64,000 nt of DNA from Thermoflexus hugenholtzii (GCF_018771565.1 NZ_CP076326.1:124001-188000), one strand, 5' to 3'. Counted from the first letter of the stretch, positions 42,929 to 52,572 are shown. A program made the numbers and translations. Notes: generated from the letters alone by a model not told the origin.

Positions 42929-44254
42929 TTATTTCACCCGCCTGGGGTGAAACTCATGACGGGCTGCTTCCTGCTTCATCGACCCATGGCTCGTAGACCG
43001 ACCCTCACGGGCCGTTCCGCCGCCAGAGGGATCTCCACAGGCGTCACTTCCCGGGGAACTCCCGGTAGGGCCTTTCAGGGCGGCCAACCCGTAGTTTCTC
43101 AGATTGAGGGCCGCGTTGAGATCCCGATCCACCTCCAGCCCGCACGCCCCACAGTGAAACACCCGCTGGGAAAGGGGGAGCGCAGGACCGACCCAGCCGC
43201 AGCGCGAGCACCGCTTCGTGGACGGGAAGTCCCGCGGCGCAATGAGGAGCACGGCCCCATACCAGGCGCACTTATACTCCAGCATCCGCCGGAAGGCCCC
43301 CCACCCCACATCCTGAATGGTCCGGGAAAGGCTCCCGTTCCGCGCCAAGCCCTGCACGTTCAGGTCTTCCACCACCAGAACCGGCTTGGCTTTCGCCAGC
43401 TCCGTGGTGACCTTGTGCAGGAAGTCCCGGCGGATGTTCCGAACCCGGCGGTGCAGCCGGGCCAGACGCAACACGGCCTTCTCGTAGTTGCGAGAGAAAA
43501 CCGTCCGCTTCCGCTCCTTACCCGTCTCCGGGTCTTGTTCCACCACCGTCTTCTTCTGCTTCCGCGAGAGCTGCTTCGAACGCTGCTTCAAAAGCCGCAA
43601 AGCCTTCGCCAGAGGCTTCGGGGCCTCCATCCGCGTTCCATCCGACAGCACGGCGAACGACTCCAGCCCCACGTCGATGCCCACCACATCCTCCGGGCCC
43701 CGGATCTCCCGGGGCTCGGGATCCGGGCGCTCCACCTCGCAGGTCAGGCTCACGAACCAGCGATCCGCCTCTCGGGAGATAGTCGCCGAGAGGATGCGGG
43801 CCTTCCCGGACTGAAGGAGCTCCAGGAGCTGGTCCGTCCGCTCCCTGGTGCGGACCTTGCCGATGCGAGGAAGCTGCACGTGCCGGGGAGTGACCCGGAT
43901 GGAGCCGGTCAGCCGGGCCTTGTTGTCCGCCAGAGCCTTCTTGCGTTTGAAGCGGGGGAAGCCGGCCCGGCCCTCCCGCCAGTTGCGGACAGCCCGCTCC
44001 AGATCCCGGAAGGCCTCCTGGGGGGCGCATTTGGACACCTCCACCCACCAGGGGGCGTGCTTCCGCTTCCACTCGTTCCAGTCCTTGTGGAGGTCCACCG
44101 CCGAGGGGATCTGCTCACCGCGCGCTTGGGCTTCCAAACAGCGGGCCAGGCCCCAGTTGTAGGCGAAGCGGGCGGCGCCCACGTGCTTCGCCAGGGCGAT
44201 CCGGGCCTCCCGGTTGGGGTCCAGCTCGAAGCGGAACGCCTGCTTGACTTGCAT
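42929..44254 (-). CDS. tnpB: TnpB RNA-guided nuclease (IS607-type)
   Basis: The roughly 441-residue protein has an intact split RuvC site: D194 in VVGIDVGLES, E296 in VLVVEDLNV and D378 in EVDRDLNAALNL, plus a zinc finger (C349, C352, C368, C371 in CSRCG...CGACG) and the N-terminal AFRFELDPNREARIALAKHVGAARFAYNWGL start. TnpB cuts DNA at guide-matched sites next to a motif and helps keep the transposon. I prefer ATG 44254 (MQVKQAF) with GGGAGG upstream; ATG 44269 is an alternative. It lies below the tnpA fragment. Confidence 0.94.
   Translation of the reverse strand: MQVKQAFRFELDPNREARIALAKHVGAARFAYNWGLARCLEAQARGEQIPSAVDLHKDWNEWKRKHAPWWVEVSKCAPQEAFRDLERAVRNWREGRAGFPRFKRKKALADNKARLTGSIRVTPRHVQLPRIGKVRTRERTDQLLELLQSGKARILSATISREADRWFVSLTCEVERPDPEPREIRGPEDVVGIDVGLESFAVLSDGTRMEAPKPLAKALRLLKQRSKQLSRKQKKTVVEQDPETGKERKRTVFSRNYEKAVLRLARLHRRVRNIRRDFLHKVTTELAKAKPVLVVEDLNVQGLARNGSLSRTIQDVGWGAFRRMLEYKCAWYGAVLLIAPRDFPSTKRCSRCGWVGPALPLSQRVFHCGACGLEVDRDLNAALNLRNYGLAALKGPTGSSPGSDACGDPSGGGTAREGRSTSHGSMKQEAARHEFHPRRVK
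42932..42952 (-). ncRNA. Candidate omega-RNA 3' hairpin of TnpB
   Basis: TTTCACCC and GGGTGAAA form an 8-bp stem with a 5-base loop at the very 3' end of tnpB. In IS200/605 and IS607 systems the guide RNA comes from the 3' end of tnpB and runs past the element end, so bases just below 42925 on the minus strand would be the guide. Only this hairpin is seen; the full RNA is inferred. Confidence 0.45.
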
Positions 44255-44341
44255 CCCATTGCCTCCCATGCTGGCCGGGCTCGTCTCCTGGCCGACCGAC
44301 GCCCATGTCGCCCCGAAGCGGCCATAGCCGCTTCCAGCAAG

Positions 44342-44680
44342 TCAAATCCGAACCACCTGGGGATCCCGCAGGATCCGTAGAAGTTTCTTTCGTTTTCCGT
44401 TCAGCCCGAAGCCGATTTCGGTCACCGCTTTAACCTCTGTCCAACCTTGTTCTTGGGCAAAGGCCTGAAGGCGTTGAACTTGCCGTTCCAGATCCTCTTT
44501 CTGGTCAGCGGAGGACACTCGGGCATAGCGCACAGGGATACCTTCTGGGTGAGGCGCTTCTACCCAGATGGTCCCAGCAGGCAATGGGCGGGCAGGGACA
44601 GGAAGCTTTCCTGCCCGAAACCACCGCCAGGCGGTGATATCGCTTATCCCCTGCTGACGAGCCCAATCTGAGAGTTTCAT
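44342..44680 (-). pseudogene. tnpA: IS607 serine recombinase TnpA, C-terminally truncated
   Basis: The 112-residue reading frame has a MerR-like DNA-binding helix (MKLSDWARQQGISDITAWRW) and the serine recombinase start IPVRYARVSSADQKEDLERQ with the catalytic serine (S56). Full IS607 TnpA proteins are about 190-220 residues; this one stops after LLRILRDPQVVRI, so the second half of the catalytic domain and its helical tail are lost. About 70 non-coding bases follow before tnpB. Start ATG 44680 has only a weak binding site. Confidence 0.85.
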
Positions 44681-44758
44681 GGCTGAAATAAATGATAATA
44701 AAATTGCCAACAGTTGTCCACCCCCGGGTTCGCTCTCCCGGAGCGGGAGGAGCAGGTC

Positions 44759-46114
44759 GTGAGCGACATCGAGACCGCCTACGCGGAGGTCCTGGCCGAG
44801 CTCTTCGGCCGGGCGGATTTCGAGGCCCGCCGGCCCCGGCTCCCGGAGGCTTTCCGCCTGGAGCCGATCCGAAGCTTGCTGGAGCGGCTGGGCGACCCCC
44901 ACCGGCGCTACGCCGTGGTCCACATCGCGGGCACCAAGGGCAAGGGCTCCACGGCCGCGATGGTGGAGGCCATCCTGCGGGCCGCCGGCTACCGCACCGG
45001 CCTCTACACCTCCCCCCATCTCCACACCATGCGGGAGCGCATCCGCATCGACGGGGAGCCCATCCCCCCTGCGACCGTGGTTCATCTCTTTGAGCGCCTC
45101 CGGCCCGAGATCGCGGCGGATCCGGCCCTCACGGTTTTCGACATCCTGACCGCCATGGGTTTCCTCGCGTTCGCGGAGGCCGGGGTCGAGATCGCCGTGG
45201 TGGAGGTGGGCCTGGGGGGGCGGCTGGACTCCACCAACGTGGTCTCCCCGGCGGTCTGCCTGATCACCGCCCTCAGCATGGATCACATGGAGATCCTGGG
45301 CCCTACGCTCACCCACATCGCCTTTGAGAAGGCCGGCATCATCAAGCCGGGGATCCCGGTGGGGACTGCCCCTCAAGCCGAGGAGGCGATGGCGGTGTTG
45401 CGGCGGGTGGCGGCGGAGCGCGGCGCCCCTCTCCTGACCCTGGATGGATGGCGGTATGGTCCGCGGGAGATCTCGCCGGCGGGGCAGTGGGGGGAGATCC
45501 ACCCGCCGGAGGGATCGGGCTGGTCGGTGCGCCTTCCCCTTCTGGGCCGCCATCAGTGGGAGAACGCCGCCCTGGCGGTCCTGGCCGCCCTCCAGCTGCG
45601 GGCGCAGGGCTGGTCGCTCCCCGATGCGGCGATCCCGGAGGGGCTGGCGCGGGTGCGCTGGCCCGGCCGATTCGAGGTGTTGCGGGAGGAGCCCCCGGTG
45701 GTGCTGGACGGGGCCCACAACGATGCCTCCGCCGCTCGCCTGGCGGAGACCCTGATGGAGGTCTTCCCGGGGCGCCGCTGGGGGCTGGTCTTCGGGGTCT
45801 CGGCGGACAAGGACGTGGCGGCCATCCTGCGGCCGCTGCGCCCCCTGGTCGGGGAGGTCTGGCTGACCCGATCCCGTCATCCCCGGGCGGCCGATCCCGC
45901 GGCGCTCGTGGCCGCTGCGGCGGCCTTCGGCCTCCCCGCTCGGGTGCGGGCGACGGTGGCGACGGCCGTTGAGGAGGCCCTGGCCTCCGGCGGGCCGGTG
46001 CTGGTCACCGGCTCCCTCTTCGTGGTCGCCGAGGCCCGGGAGGCGTGGGCGGCGCGGGGCGGGATGCCCATGCCGGAGGTCGATCCCCTTCCCCTCCGGG
46101 TCGGGGGTCGGTGA
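44759..46114 (+). CDS. folC: Folylpolyglutamate/dihydrofolate synthase
   Basis: The 451-residue Mur-ligase-like enzyme has the P-loop VHIAGTKGKGSTAAMVEAIL (about 48-67), YTSPHLHTMRERIRIDG, VEVGLGGRLDSTN, SMDHMEILGPTLTHIAFEKAGIIKPG and the C-terminal GAHNDASAARLAETL, as in FolC, which adds glutamate to folates. GGGAGGAG lies six bases before GTG 44759; a TTG at 44714 is upstream of that site. The IS607-like element ends 63 bases before it, so its native promoter may have been displaced. Confidence 0.95.
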   Translation: MSDIETAYAEVLAELFGRADFEARRPRLPEAFRLEPIRSLLERLGDPHRRYAVVHIAGTKGKGSTAAMVEAILRAAGYRTGLYTSPHLHTMRERIRIDGEPIPPATVVHLFERLRPEIAADPALTVFDILTAMGFLAFAEAGVEIAVVEVGLGGRLDSTNVVSPAVCLITALSMDHMEILGPTLTHIAFEKAGIIKPGIPVGTAPQAEEAMAVLRRVAAERGAPLLTLDGWRYGPREISPAGQWGEIHPPEGSGWSVRLPLLGRHQWENAALAVLAALQLRAQGWSLPDAAIPEGLARVRWPGRFEVLREEPPVVLDGAHNDASAARLAETLMEVFPGRRWGLVFGVSADKDVAAILRPLRPLVGEVWLTRSRHPRAADPAALVAAAAAFGLPARVRATVATAVEEALASGGPVLVTGSLFVVAEAREAWAARGGMPMPEVDPLPLRVGGR

Positions 46115-46189
46115 AGGGGGCTCCGGCGCGCCGAGGCGCGCGACCGGGATCCCCCTTCGAAGCGATGGAAGGCATCGAAGGGCTTTCCT

Positions 46190-46976
46190 CCGTCGAATGA
46201 ATTCGACCTTTTGCGTCGGCGGAGGCCGACGCTTGGCGCGGAGCGTCTTGGGAGGCCGATTTCAATCGGCGTCAAAGGCCTTCGGCCGACGGTCGGCCTG
46301 CACGCCGAATGAATTCGGCCTCCAGGGGCCTCTGGCCGGTGAGTCGGCCTACGCCGACCTGGAAAAGCACCTTTTGCGTCGGCGGAGGCCGACGCTTGGC
46401 GCGGAGCGTCTTGGGAGGCCGATTTCAATCGGCGTCAAAGGCCTTCGGCCGACGGTCGGCCTGCACGCCGAATGAATTCGGCCTCCAGGGGCCTTTGGCC
46501 GGTGGTCGGCCTACGCCGACCTGGAAAAGCACCTTTTGCGTCGGCGGAGGCCGACGCCTGGCGCGTCTTGGGAGGCCGATTTCAATCGGCGCCAAGGCCT
46601 TCGGCCGACGGTCGGCCTGCGCCGACCGGGAAAGCGTTCTTTGCGTCGGCGCAGGCCGACGCCTGGCGCGCAGCGCCTTGAGAGGCCGATTTCAATCGGC
46701 ACCAAGGCCTTCGGCCGGTGAGTCGCCTGCGCCGACCTGGAAAAGCACCTTTTGCGTCGGCGGAGGCCGACGCTTGGCGCGGAGCGCCTGAGGAGGCCGA
46801 TTTCAATCGGCGTCAAAGGCCTTCGGCCGGTGGGTCGCCTACGCCGACCGGGAGAAGATTCTTTTGCGTCGGCGGAGGCCGACGCCCGGCGCGCAGCGCC
46901 TTAAGAGGCCGATTTCAATCGGCTTTCAAGGCCGACGCCTGGCGCGGAGCGCCTTTGAAGGCCGATTTCAATCGGC
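46190..46976. repeat. Tandem array of nested palindromes upstream of lon
   Basis: Seven copies of GCCGATTTCAATCGGC (46255, 46418, 46575, 46685, 46796, 46908, 46961) alternate with six copies of a GCGTCGGC/GCCGACGC hairpin (46213, 46376, 46538, 46643, 46754, 46866), each followed by a GGCGCGxAGCG stretch. Two units also carry GCCGAATGAATTCGGC (46304, 46467), and all include GGCCTTCGGCC-like palindromes. Spacing falls from about 163 to 157, 110, 111, 112 and 53 bases, as if units were shortened by deletion. Any open frame there merely translates the repeats. Confidence 0.9.
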
Positions 46977-47017
46977 ACCCGGGTGGCGCTCCGGACTCCC
47001 CCTTCTCCCGGCCCCTG

Positions 47018-47026
47018 TGATAGAAT
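47018..47026 (+). promoter_or_regulatory. Extended -10 promoter of lon
   Basis: TGATAGAAT is an extended -10 (TG, one base, TAGAAT) 58 bases before the lon ATG. The -35 region, GC-rich, has no consensus TTGACA, as expected for extended -10 promoters. The predicted start is near 47033. Confidence 0.6.
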
Positions 47027-47083
47027 CCCGATGCCCGGAAACAGCGGACGGGAGGTGAAACGTCCCGGGCGAGGGAGAGCAGG

Positions 47084-49471
47084 ATGGCGCTGGAGCCGGT
47101 CCTGGGAGAGGAAGCGCTGGACCAGCGGGCGGAGGGGGAGGAGCAAGTGGAAGCGGCGGTCCTCCCCCTGCGGGACGTGGTGGTTTTCCCCCGCATGGTG
47201 ACCCCGTTGCGGGTGGGCCGCGACAAATCCCTGCGGGCGGTGGAGGCGGCCGTCCAGCGGGAGGAGCCCCTGGTGGTCCTCACCCAGCGGGCGGAGGAGG
47301 TCGAGGATCCCACCCCGGAGGACCTCTACACCGTGGGGACGCTGGTCTCGGTGGCGCGGGTGCTGCGCATGCCCGACGGCACCACCAGCGTCCTGGTCCA
47401 GGGCCAGCAGCGAGCCCAGGTGGTGGAGTTCCTGCAGCAGGAGCCCTACCTGCGGGCCCGCGTCCGCCTGATCTTCGAGCGGACGGATCGGCCGCCGGCC
47501 ACCGAGGCCCTGATGCGGGCCGTCCTCTCCCAGTTCGAGCGGGTGGTGCAGCTGGACCGGTCGGTGCCGGAGGACGCCTATGTCTTCGCCATGAACATTG
47601 AGGAGCCGGGCTGGCTGGCGGATCTCATCGCCAGCACCCTGAACCTGAAGACGGCGGAGCGGCAGGAGCTCCTGGAGATCTTCGAGCCCTCGGCGCGGCT
47701 GCTGCGCCTCTCCATCCTGCTGGCGCGGCTCCTGGACGTCCTGGAGCTGGAGAGCAAGATCCAGGCCCAGGTGCAGCAGGAGGTGGACCGGACCCAGCGG
47801 GAGTTCTACCTGCGGGAGCAGATGAAGGCCATCCAGCACGAGCTGGGGGAGGTCGACGTCTACACCCAGGAGATCCAGGAGCTGCGGGAGCGGATCGAGG
47901 CCAAGAACCTCCCCGAGGAAGTGCGGGCCCGGGCGGAGAAGGAGCTCAACCGGCTGGCCCAGATGCCGCCCCTCTCCCCGGAGGTCAGCATCGTCCGCAC
48001 CTACATCGACTGGATCCTGGAGCTGCCCTGGACCGAGGAGACCGAGGACAACCTGGACATCGCCCATGCGGCGGAGGTGCTGGAGCGGCATCACTACGGG
48101 CTGAGGAAGGCCAAGGAGCGCATCCTGGAGTTCCTGGCGGTGCGCAAGCTGGCGGGGGATCGCAGCCGCAGCCCCATCCTCTGCTTCGTGGGGCCGCCGG
48201 GGACCGGCAAGACCTCCCTGGGGAAGGCCATCGCCGAGGCCCTGGGCCGGCGGTTCGTGCGGATATCCCTGGGAGGGATCCACGACGAGGCGGAGATCCG
48301 GGGGCATCGTCGGACCTACATCGGCGCCCTGCCGGGGCGGATCCTGCAGGGGATGGCCCGGGCGGGGACCATCAATCCGGTTTTCATGCTGGATGAGATC
48401 GATAAGATCGGGGCGGACTTCCGGGGGGATCCGGCGGCGGCCCTCCTGGAGGTGCTGGATCCCGAGCAGAACCATGCCTTCTCGGACCACTACCTGGAGA
48501 TCCCGTATAACCTTTCCAAGGTCCTCTTCATCACCACGGCCAACATCCTGGACACGATCCCGCCGGCCCTGCGGGACCGGCTGGAGGTCATCGAGTTCCC
48601 GGGCTACACCGAGGGGGAGAAGGTGCAGATCGCCCGGCGGTTCCTGATCCCCCGCCAGATGGAGGAGAACGGGCTGGCAGGGATCCCGCTGAAGATCACC
48701 GATGGGGCTCTGCGGCGGATCATTCGGGAATACACCTCGGAGGCGGGGGTGCGGAACCTGGAGCGGGAGATCGCGGCCATCTGCCGCAAGACGGCGCGCC
48801 TGGTGGCGGAGGGGAAGCCGTATCGGCGGGTGATCACCCCGGCCGTTCTCGAGCGGTATCTGGGGCCGCCCCGGTATGACTACGGGCGGGCGGAGGAGGC
48901 GGATCAGGTGGGGGTGGCCATGGCCCTGGCCTGGACGGAGGCGGGGGGCGAGGTGATGCCGGTGGAGGTGACGTTGATGGAGGGGAAGGGGGTTTTGCTG
49001 CTCACGGGCCAGCTGGGGGAGGTGATGCAGGAGTCGGCCCAGGCGGCGTTGAGCTACGTGCGCTCCCGGGCGCGCGATTTCGGGATCCGGCCGAAGCGGT
49101 TCGAGAAGACGGATGTGCACGTTCACGTGCCCGAGGGGGCGATCCCGAAGGATGGGCCTTCAGCGGGGATCACCATCGCCACGGCCCTGGTGTCGGCCTT
49201 CACGGGGATTCCGGTGCGGCGGGACACGGCGATGACGGGGGAGATCACCTTGCGGGGGCGGGTGCTGCCCATCGGGGGGTTGAAGGAGAAGATCCTGGCC
49301 GCCCATCGGGCGGGGATCCAGCGGGTGATCCTGCCGAAGAAGAACCAGCGGGACCTGGTCGAGCTGCCCCGGCGGGAGATCCGGGGGATGACCCTGATCT
49401 TCGTGGAGACCATGGAGGAAGTCCTGCGCGCCGCCCTCGCCCGCCCCCTCCGAGGGCTCCGCGCTCGTTGA
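47084..49471 (+). CDS. lon: ATP-dependent protease Lon
   Basis: The 795-residue protein has the Lon substrate domain (residues 23-220; [21 protein letters not shown]), a coiled-coil (about 225-290), the AAA+ domain with Walker A GPPGTGKT (370-377) and Walker B MLDEID (435-440), and the protease domain with the Ser-Lys dyad S693 (PKDGPSAGI) and K736 (GGLKEKIL). It degrades damaged and regulatory proteins. It is monocistronic with an array of palindromes upstream. ATG 47084. Confidence 0.97.
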   Translation: MALEPVLGEEALDQRAEGEEQVEAAVLPLRDVVVFPRMVTPLRVGRDKSLRAVEAAVQREEPLVVLTQRAEEVEDPTPEDLYTVGTLVSVARVLRMPDGTTSVLVQGQQRAQVVEFLQQEPYLRARVRLIFERTDRPPATEALMRAVLSQFERVVQLDRSVPEDAYVFAMNIEEPGWLADLIASTLNLKTAERQELLEIFEPSARLLRLSILLARLLDVLELESKIQAQVQQEVDRTQREFYLREQMKAIQHELGEVDVYTQEIQELRERIEAKNLPEEVRARAEKELNRLAQMPPLSPEVSIVRTYIDWILELPWTEETEDNLDIAHAAEVLERHHYGLRKAKERILEFLAVRKLAGDRSRSPILCFVGPPGTGKTSLGKAIAEALGRRFVRISLGGIHDEAEIRGHRRTYIGALPGRILQGMARAGTINPVFMLDEIDKIGADFRGDPAAALLEVLDPEQNHAFSDHYLEIPYNLSKVLFITTANILDTIPPALRDRLEVIEFPGYTEGEKVQIARRFLIPRQMEENGLAGIPLKITDGALRRIIREYTSEAGVRNLEREIAAICRKTARLVAEGKPYRRVITPAVLERYLGPPRYDYGRAEEADQVGVAMALAWTEAGGEVMPVEVTLMEGKGVLLLTGQLGEVMQESAQAALSYVRSRARDFGIRPKRFEKTDVHVHVPEGAIPKDGPSAGITIATALVSAFTGIPVRRDTAMTGEITLRGRVLPIGGLKEKILAAHRAGIQRVILPKKNQRDLVELPRREIRGMTLIFVETMEEVLRAALARPLRGLRAR

Positions 49472-49923
49472 TAGATAGCGAACGAATTCGGATAGGAGTT
49501 ATGCGGTTGGATGGAGGGGATAGGGGAATGAGCCCGGTAATGCCGGATGGCCTCCCGGAGGATGACCGCCTGGGCCCCCTCTCCCTCCCTACCTCTTGGC
49601 AAGCTCTCGCTCTTCATGTTAGGTTTAGTATGGGATTGCAGAGTGAGGCCATGCCGATCGACGGCAGATAGCTAAGAGGCATGCCACGGAGCGAAATGCT
49701 CCTCGGTGGCATTAGCCGCCGAGGGAGGGCTCGGTGGGTGATCCCCTTCGCCGGTCCTCCGGCCTTGGGTGAAAAGCCCCCGACCACGACCGGAATACGC
49801 AGAAAGCAGCGTAAATCCTATTGAAAATCGAGCATCGGCGCTGATGTTCATTCGGATCTTTTCGCGAATCGAGTCTATACGATTAAGGTTCTCTTTGTGA
49901 GTTTTGTGAGGATATCATACAAC
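49472..49923. other. Gene-free stretch between lon and the glycan cluster
   Basis: About 450 bases without a supported gene. The first half is GC-rich and structured (see the candidate RNA at 49652-49775); after about 49800 the composition turns AT-rich, which marks the border to the glycan cluster. No terminator with a T-run was seen after lon. Confidence 0.6.
49652..49775 (+). ncRNA. Candidate structured RNA with four hairpins
   Basis: Four consecutive stems: TGCCG/CGGCA (49652-49666), a two-part ATGCCAC-GGAGC stem with GAAAT loop and 3-base bulge (49681-49712), CCGCCGAG/CTCGGTGG with one G-U pair (49716-49737), and CCC-GCCGG/CCGGC-GGG with symmetric inner loop (49743-49769). It ends before a GGGTGAAAAGCCCCC stretch. 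Strand and function are uncertain; it does not fit a riboswitch class I know by heart. It could be a leader or a free RNA. Confidence 0.4.
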
Positions 49924-51273
49924 ATGTTTGGAAGTCGAAAGTATATCTTGATCATTAGCCATGATGTTGTTGGTGATCGGATGGCAGGCCCAGGTATTCG
50001 TTATTTTCATCTAGCACGGGTTTTAGCCCAGGAGTTTCGAGTAATCCTTGCTGTCCCTGAAGGATCCATGGTTTCTGGGATCTTTCCCATAATCATTTAC
50101 CGTTCTGAAAGGGATGCACTTCTGGAGCAAGCTATAGCGAATGCACGGGTGGTGATTATTCCGGCAGTGTATGTTGCCCAGATCCCAGCTATCTGGAATA
50201 CTGATTCCTTCATTGTAGTGGACGGATATGATCCATTTGTGGCCGAATCTTTATTCCTGGGCGGAGATGTTCTCGCCTTGCAACGTGCTCTGACTAAAGC
50301 CTATTTGGTGGGAGATTTCTTTATTTGCGCCAGTGAGCGCCAGCGGGACTGGTTGTTAGGATTATTAGAGGCTCATGGGCGGATTAATCCGTTCACTTTT
50401 AGCGAGGATCCATCCTTGCGAAAACTGGTGGATGTTGTCCCTTTCGGTCTTCCGGAGACTCCCCCACAAGCGACCAAGCCAGTTATAAGGGGTGTCTGGC
50501 CTGGCATCAGTAGGCAGGACAAAGTGGTTCTCTGGGGAGGTGGGCTCTGGCCCTGGCTGGACCCGTTGACTGCTATCCGTGCCGTGGCTCGGGTCTGGCA
50601 GCAACGCCGGGATGTGCGACTGATTTTCCCCGGAACCCGTCATCCCAATCCTCAGATGGTCAATATTCCAACCCATAACGAAAGAGCTAAGATCTTAGCG
50701 GAGGAACTTGGATTATTAAATAAGGCTATTTTCTTTGGAGAATGGGTCCCATATATCGACTGGCCAGGTGTATTGCTGGAGAGCGATTTGGCTATAACCC
50801 TCCATCTGGATACGCTGGAAGCTCGTTTGGCTTTTCGTAGCCGGGTGCTGGACTACATTTGGGCGGGCTTGCCGGTTATCGCCACTCGGGGAGATGCGAT
50901 TAGCGATCTAATAGAACGATATCAATTGGGAATCGTGGTGGATTATGAGGATGATTTGGGCGTAGCCAGCGCGATTCTTCAGCTCCTGGAGATCCCGAAA
51001 GAGATCTGGCGGACACGATTTGAGAAGGCTTGGAAAGATTTGACCTGGGAGCGTGCAGCGCGGCCTTTGATGGAATTCTGTCATTCCCCTCGCCGAGCGC
51101 CGGATAAAGCGACGTTGGGAGAACATATAGGCAACCCATATTACATAAGCGAGATTACCTATTTGCGAACGCTCATAAAAGGATATGAGCAAGGACGGTT
51201 TATCCGTTTGATGCGCTGGCTCCATCAAACCAGGGTTGAGGTCCAAAAATGGTTGCGCCAAAGGTTTCTGTGA
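49924..51273 (+). CDS. Glycosyltransferase, GT4 type
   Basis: The 449-residue protein has the GT-B layout: YILIISHDVVGDRMAGPGIRYFHLARVLAQ at the N-terminus with the G-P-G-x-R loop, and in the C-terminal half LWGGGLWPWLDPLTAIRA and VLDYIWAGLPVIATRGDAISDLI. It likely transfers a sugar from a nucleotide sugar to a lipid-linked or surface glycan. ATG 49924 gives the conserved start (GTGAGGAT upstream); a GTG at 49897 is possible. It is the first gene of the AT-richer cluster and its end overlaps the next gene by 25 bases. Confidence 0.85.
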   Translation: MFGSRKYILIISHDVVGDRMAGPGIRYFHLARVLAQEFRVILAVPEGSMVSGIFPIIIYRSERDALLEQAIANARVVIIPAVYVAQIPAIWNTDSFIVVDGYDPFVAESLFLGGDVLALQRALTKAYLVGDFFICASERQRDWLLGLLEAHGRINPFTFSEDPSLRKLVDVVPFGLPETPPQATKPVIRGVWPGISRQDKVVLWGGGLWPWLDPLTAIRAVARVWQQRRDVRLIFPGTRHPNPQMVNIPTHNERAKILAEELGLLNKAIFFGEWVPYIDWPGVLLESDLAITLHLDTLEARLAFRSRVLDYIWAGLPVIATRGDAISDLIERYQLGIVVDYEDDLGVASAILQLLEIPKEIWRTRFEKAWKDLTWERAARPLMEFCHSPRRAPDKATLGEHIGNPYYISEITYLRTLIKGYEQGRFIRLMRWLHQTRVEVQKWLRQRFL

Positions 51274-52493
51274 TTATACCAATATGGAACGGATCTGAAT
51301 ATTTAAATGCATGTTTAGATAGTTTAATAGCTCATGATTATCCGATTTTTGAGATTATTGCAGTCGATAATGCCTCAGTGGATGGTTCGGCTGAGTTGAT
51401 TGCCCGGCGCTACCCACAGGTGCGGCTGATTCGCAATGCCGTGAATCTCGGGTTTGCTGGAGGGTGTAATGCTGGTCTCAAAGCGGCTCATGGAGATATT
51501 CTGGTATTGCTGAATCAAGACACTATTGTCCAACCTGGTTGGCTTCAGGCCCTCGTGAAAGCACTTCAAAAAACCAAGATAGGGGTTGTGGGATGCAAGA
51601 TGCTCTATCCGGATGGCAGGACGATTCAGCATGCTGGGGGATGGATTGAATGGCCGCTCGGCCTGGCCCACCATTATGGTCAGGGAGAGCAGGATAAGGG
51701 CCAATGGGATGAATCCAGGCCAGTAGACTATGTGACCGGGGCCGCTATGGCTTTTCGGCGGGATGTTCTAGAAAATGTGGGTTATATGGATGAAGGATTC
51801 TGGCCCGCTTATTATGAGGATGTGGATTTCTGTTTTCGTGCTCGACAAATCGGATATGAAATTTGGTATATTCATGAATCATTGTTACTGCATTTTGAAA
51901 ACTCCTCGTTAAAAAACACCGGCGAACTTTTTTATTTTAGTGAGAAAAATAGGCTATATTTTGTGTTGAAATATCTTATACCAGAAAAATTTTTGTCCGA
52001 ATTTGTTCCTCTAGAGAAAACAAGGATTTTGGATTTTGTTAAAACCATCGGAGTTTATCCATTACGATTAGCTTATCTAAGTGCCATGCCGATAGCTGCT
52101 CGGGTTCTTATGAAGAGGCAGATTGCAGATGAGGAAACTGTCAATAAAGTTCTTTTAGCACTGAGATCATTGTATCATCTTACCGAAATATATTTAAATG
52201 ACGATTTGAATCAAGACGAACAAATGGTTTTCTCTGGTTTACAAGAATTTGAGTTCCGCTCGGCAATTCCTATAATTGGGCCTCTGATTGCTTGGTTTCG
52301 CAAAACCTGGTATAATGTGGCTGCCCGATGGGCAATCCGGCACTTAATCCAGCAACAGGCAGCAATTAATAAACGGCAAGAACAGATAATTCTAGAACAA
52401 AAACGGAAGATTTTTTGGTTAGAACGATCCTTGATGGAGAACACGCTGTCTTTGAGTCAGGAGATTGCTCGGCTGCTCTTGGAATCAAAGTAA
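51249..52493 (+). CDS. Glycosyltransferase family 2 with C-terminal helper module
   Basis: The 414-residue enzyme has the GT2 fold: VSVIIPIWNGSEYLNACLDSLIAHDYPIFEIIAVDNASVDGS, the NLGFAGGCNAGL block, LLNQDTIV (D-x-D-like QDT) and the YYEDVDFCFRARQIGYEIWY acceptor motif, as in WbbL-like rhamnosyltransferases. From about 300 on comes a helical part with SAIPIIGPLIAWFRKTWYNV and QQQAAINKRQEQII, similar to the end of the next protein. Start overlaps the previous gene by 25 bases. Confidence 0.88.
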   Translation: MVAPKVSVIIPIWNGSEYLNACLDSLIAHDYPIFEIIAVDNASVDGSAELIARRYPQVRLIRNAVNLGFAGGCNAGLKAAHGDILVLLNQDTIVQPGWLQALVKALQKTKIGVVGCKMLYPDGRTIQHAGGWIEWPLGLAHHYGQGEQDKGQWDESRPVDYVTGAAMAFRRDVLENVGYMDEGFWPAYYEDVDFCFRARQIGYEIWYIHESLLLHFENSSLKNTGELFYFSEKNRLYFVLKYLIPEKFLSEFVPLEKTRILDFVKTIGVYPLRLAYLSAMPIAARVLMKRQIADEETVNKVLLALRSLYHLTEIYLNDDLNQDEQMVFSGLQEFEFRSAIPIIGPLIAWFRKTWYNVAARWAIRHLIQQQAAINKRQEQIILEQKRKIFWLERSLMENTLSLSQEIARLLLESK

Positions 52494-52572
52494 AACAACA
52501 ATATTGGTGGTTAAAGTAAATGAATTCTTGGAATACCGCTTCGCGAAGTTGTTTAATGTGAGGGAGCCGGCC

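Larger units (their letters stand above)
42925..44695 (-). mobile_element. IS607-like element (degenerate tnpA, intact tnpB)
   Basis: The unit holds a truncated IS607-type serine recombinase and a TnpB nuclease gene, both on the minus strand. TCATTTATTTCA at 42925-42936 and its exact reverse complement at 44684-44695 bound it, giving about 1.77 kb. The tnpB stop codon lies inside the 42925 repeat. It is inserted between the DUF433 gene and folC. Because TnpA has lost its C-terminal part, the copy is probably not self-mobile. Confidence 0.8.
46115..47083. other. Gene-free 969-base region between folC and lon
   Basis: After folC the region runs into the palindrome array (46190-46976), then about 100 bases with the lon promoter. 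No gene is supported. A GTCGAATGAATTCGAC hairpin at 46192-46207 opens the array. Confidence 0.75.

Noticed and set aside
46309-46791. Long open frames in the palindrome array (up to 168 codons) that repeat themselves
   Set aside because: They are direct translations of the repeat unit, occur in several frames and strands, and have no start signals or family features.
46190-46976. CRISPR array
   Set aside because: Repeats are palindromic and the intervening parts are themselves repeated, not unique spacers; no cas gene is present.
49840-49880. A hammerhead ribozyme-like CTGATG motif near 49840
   Set aside because: The conserved CUGAUGA core is not complete and no GAAA partner stem could be built.
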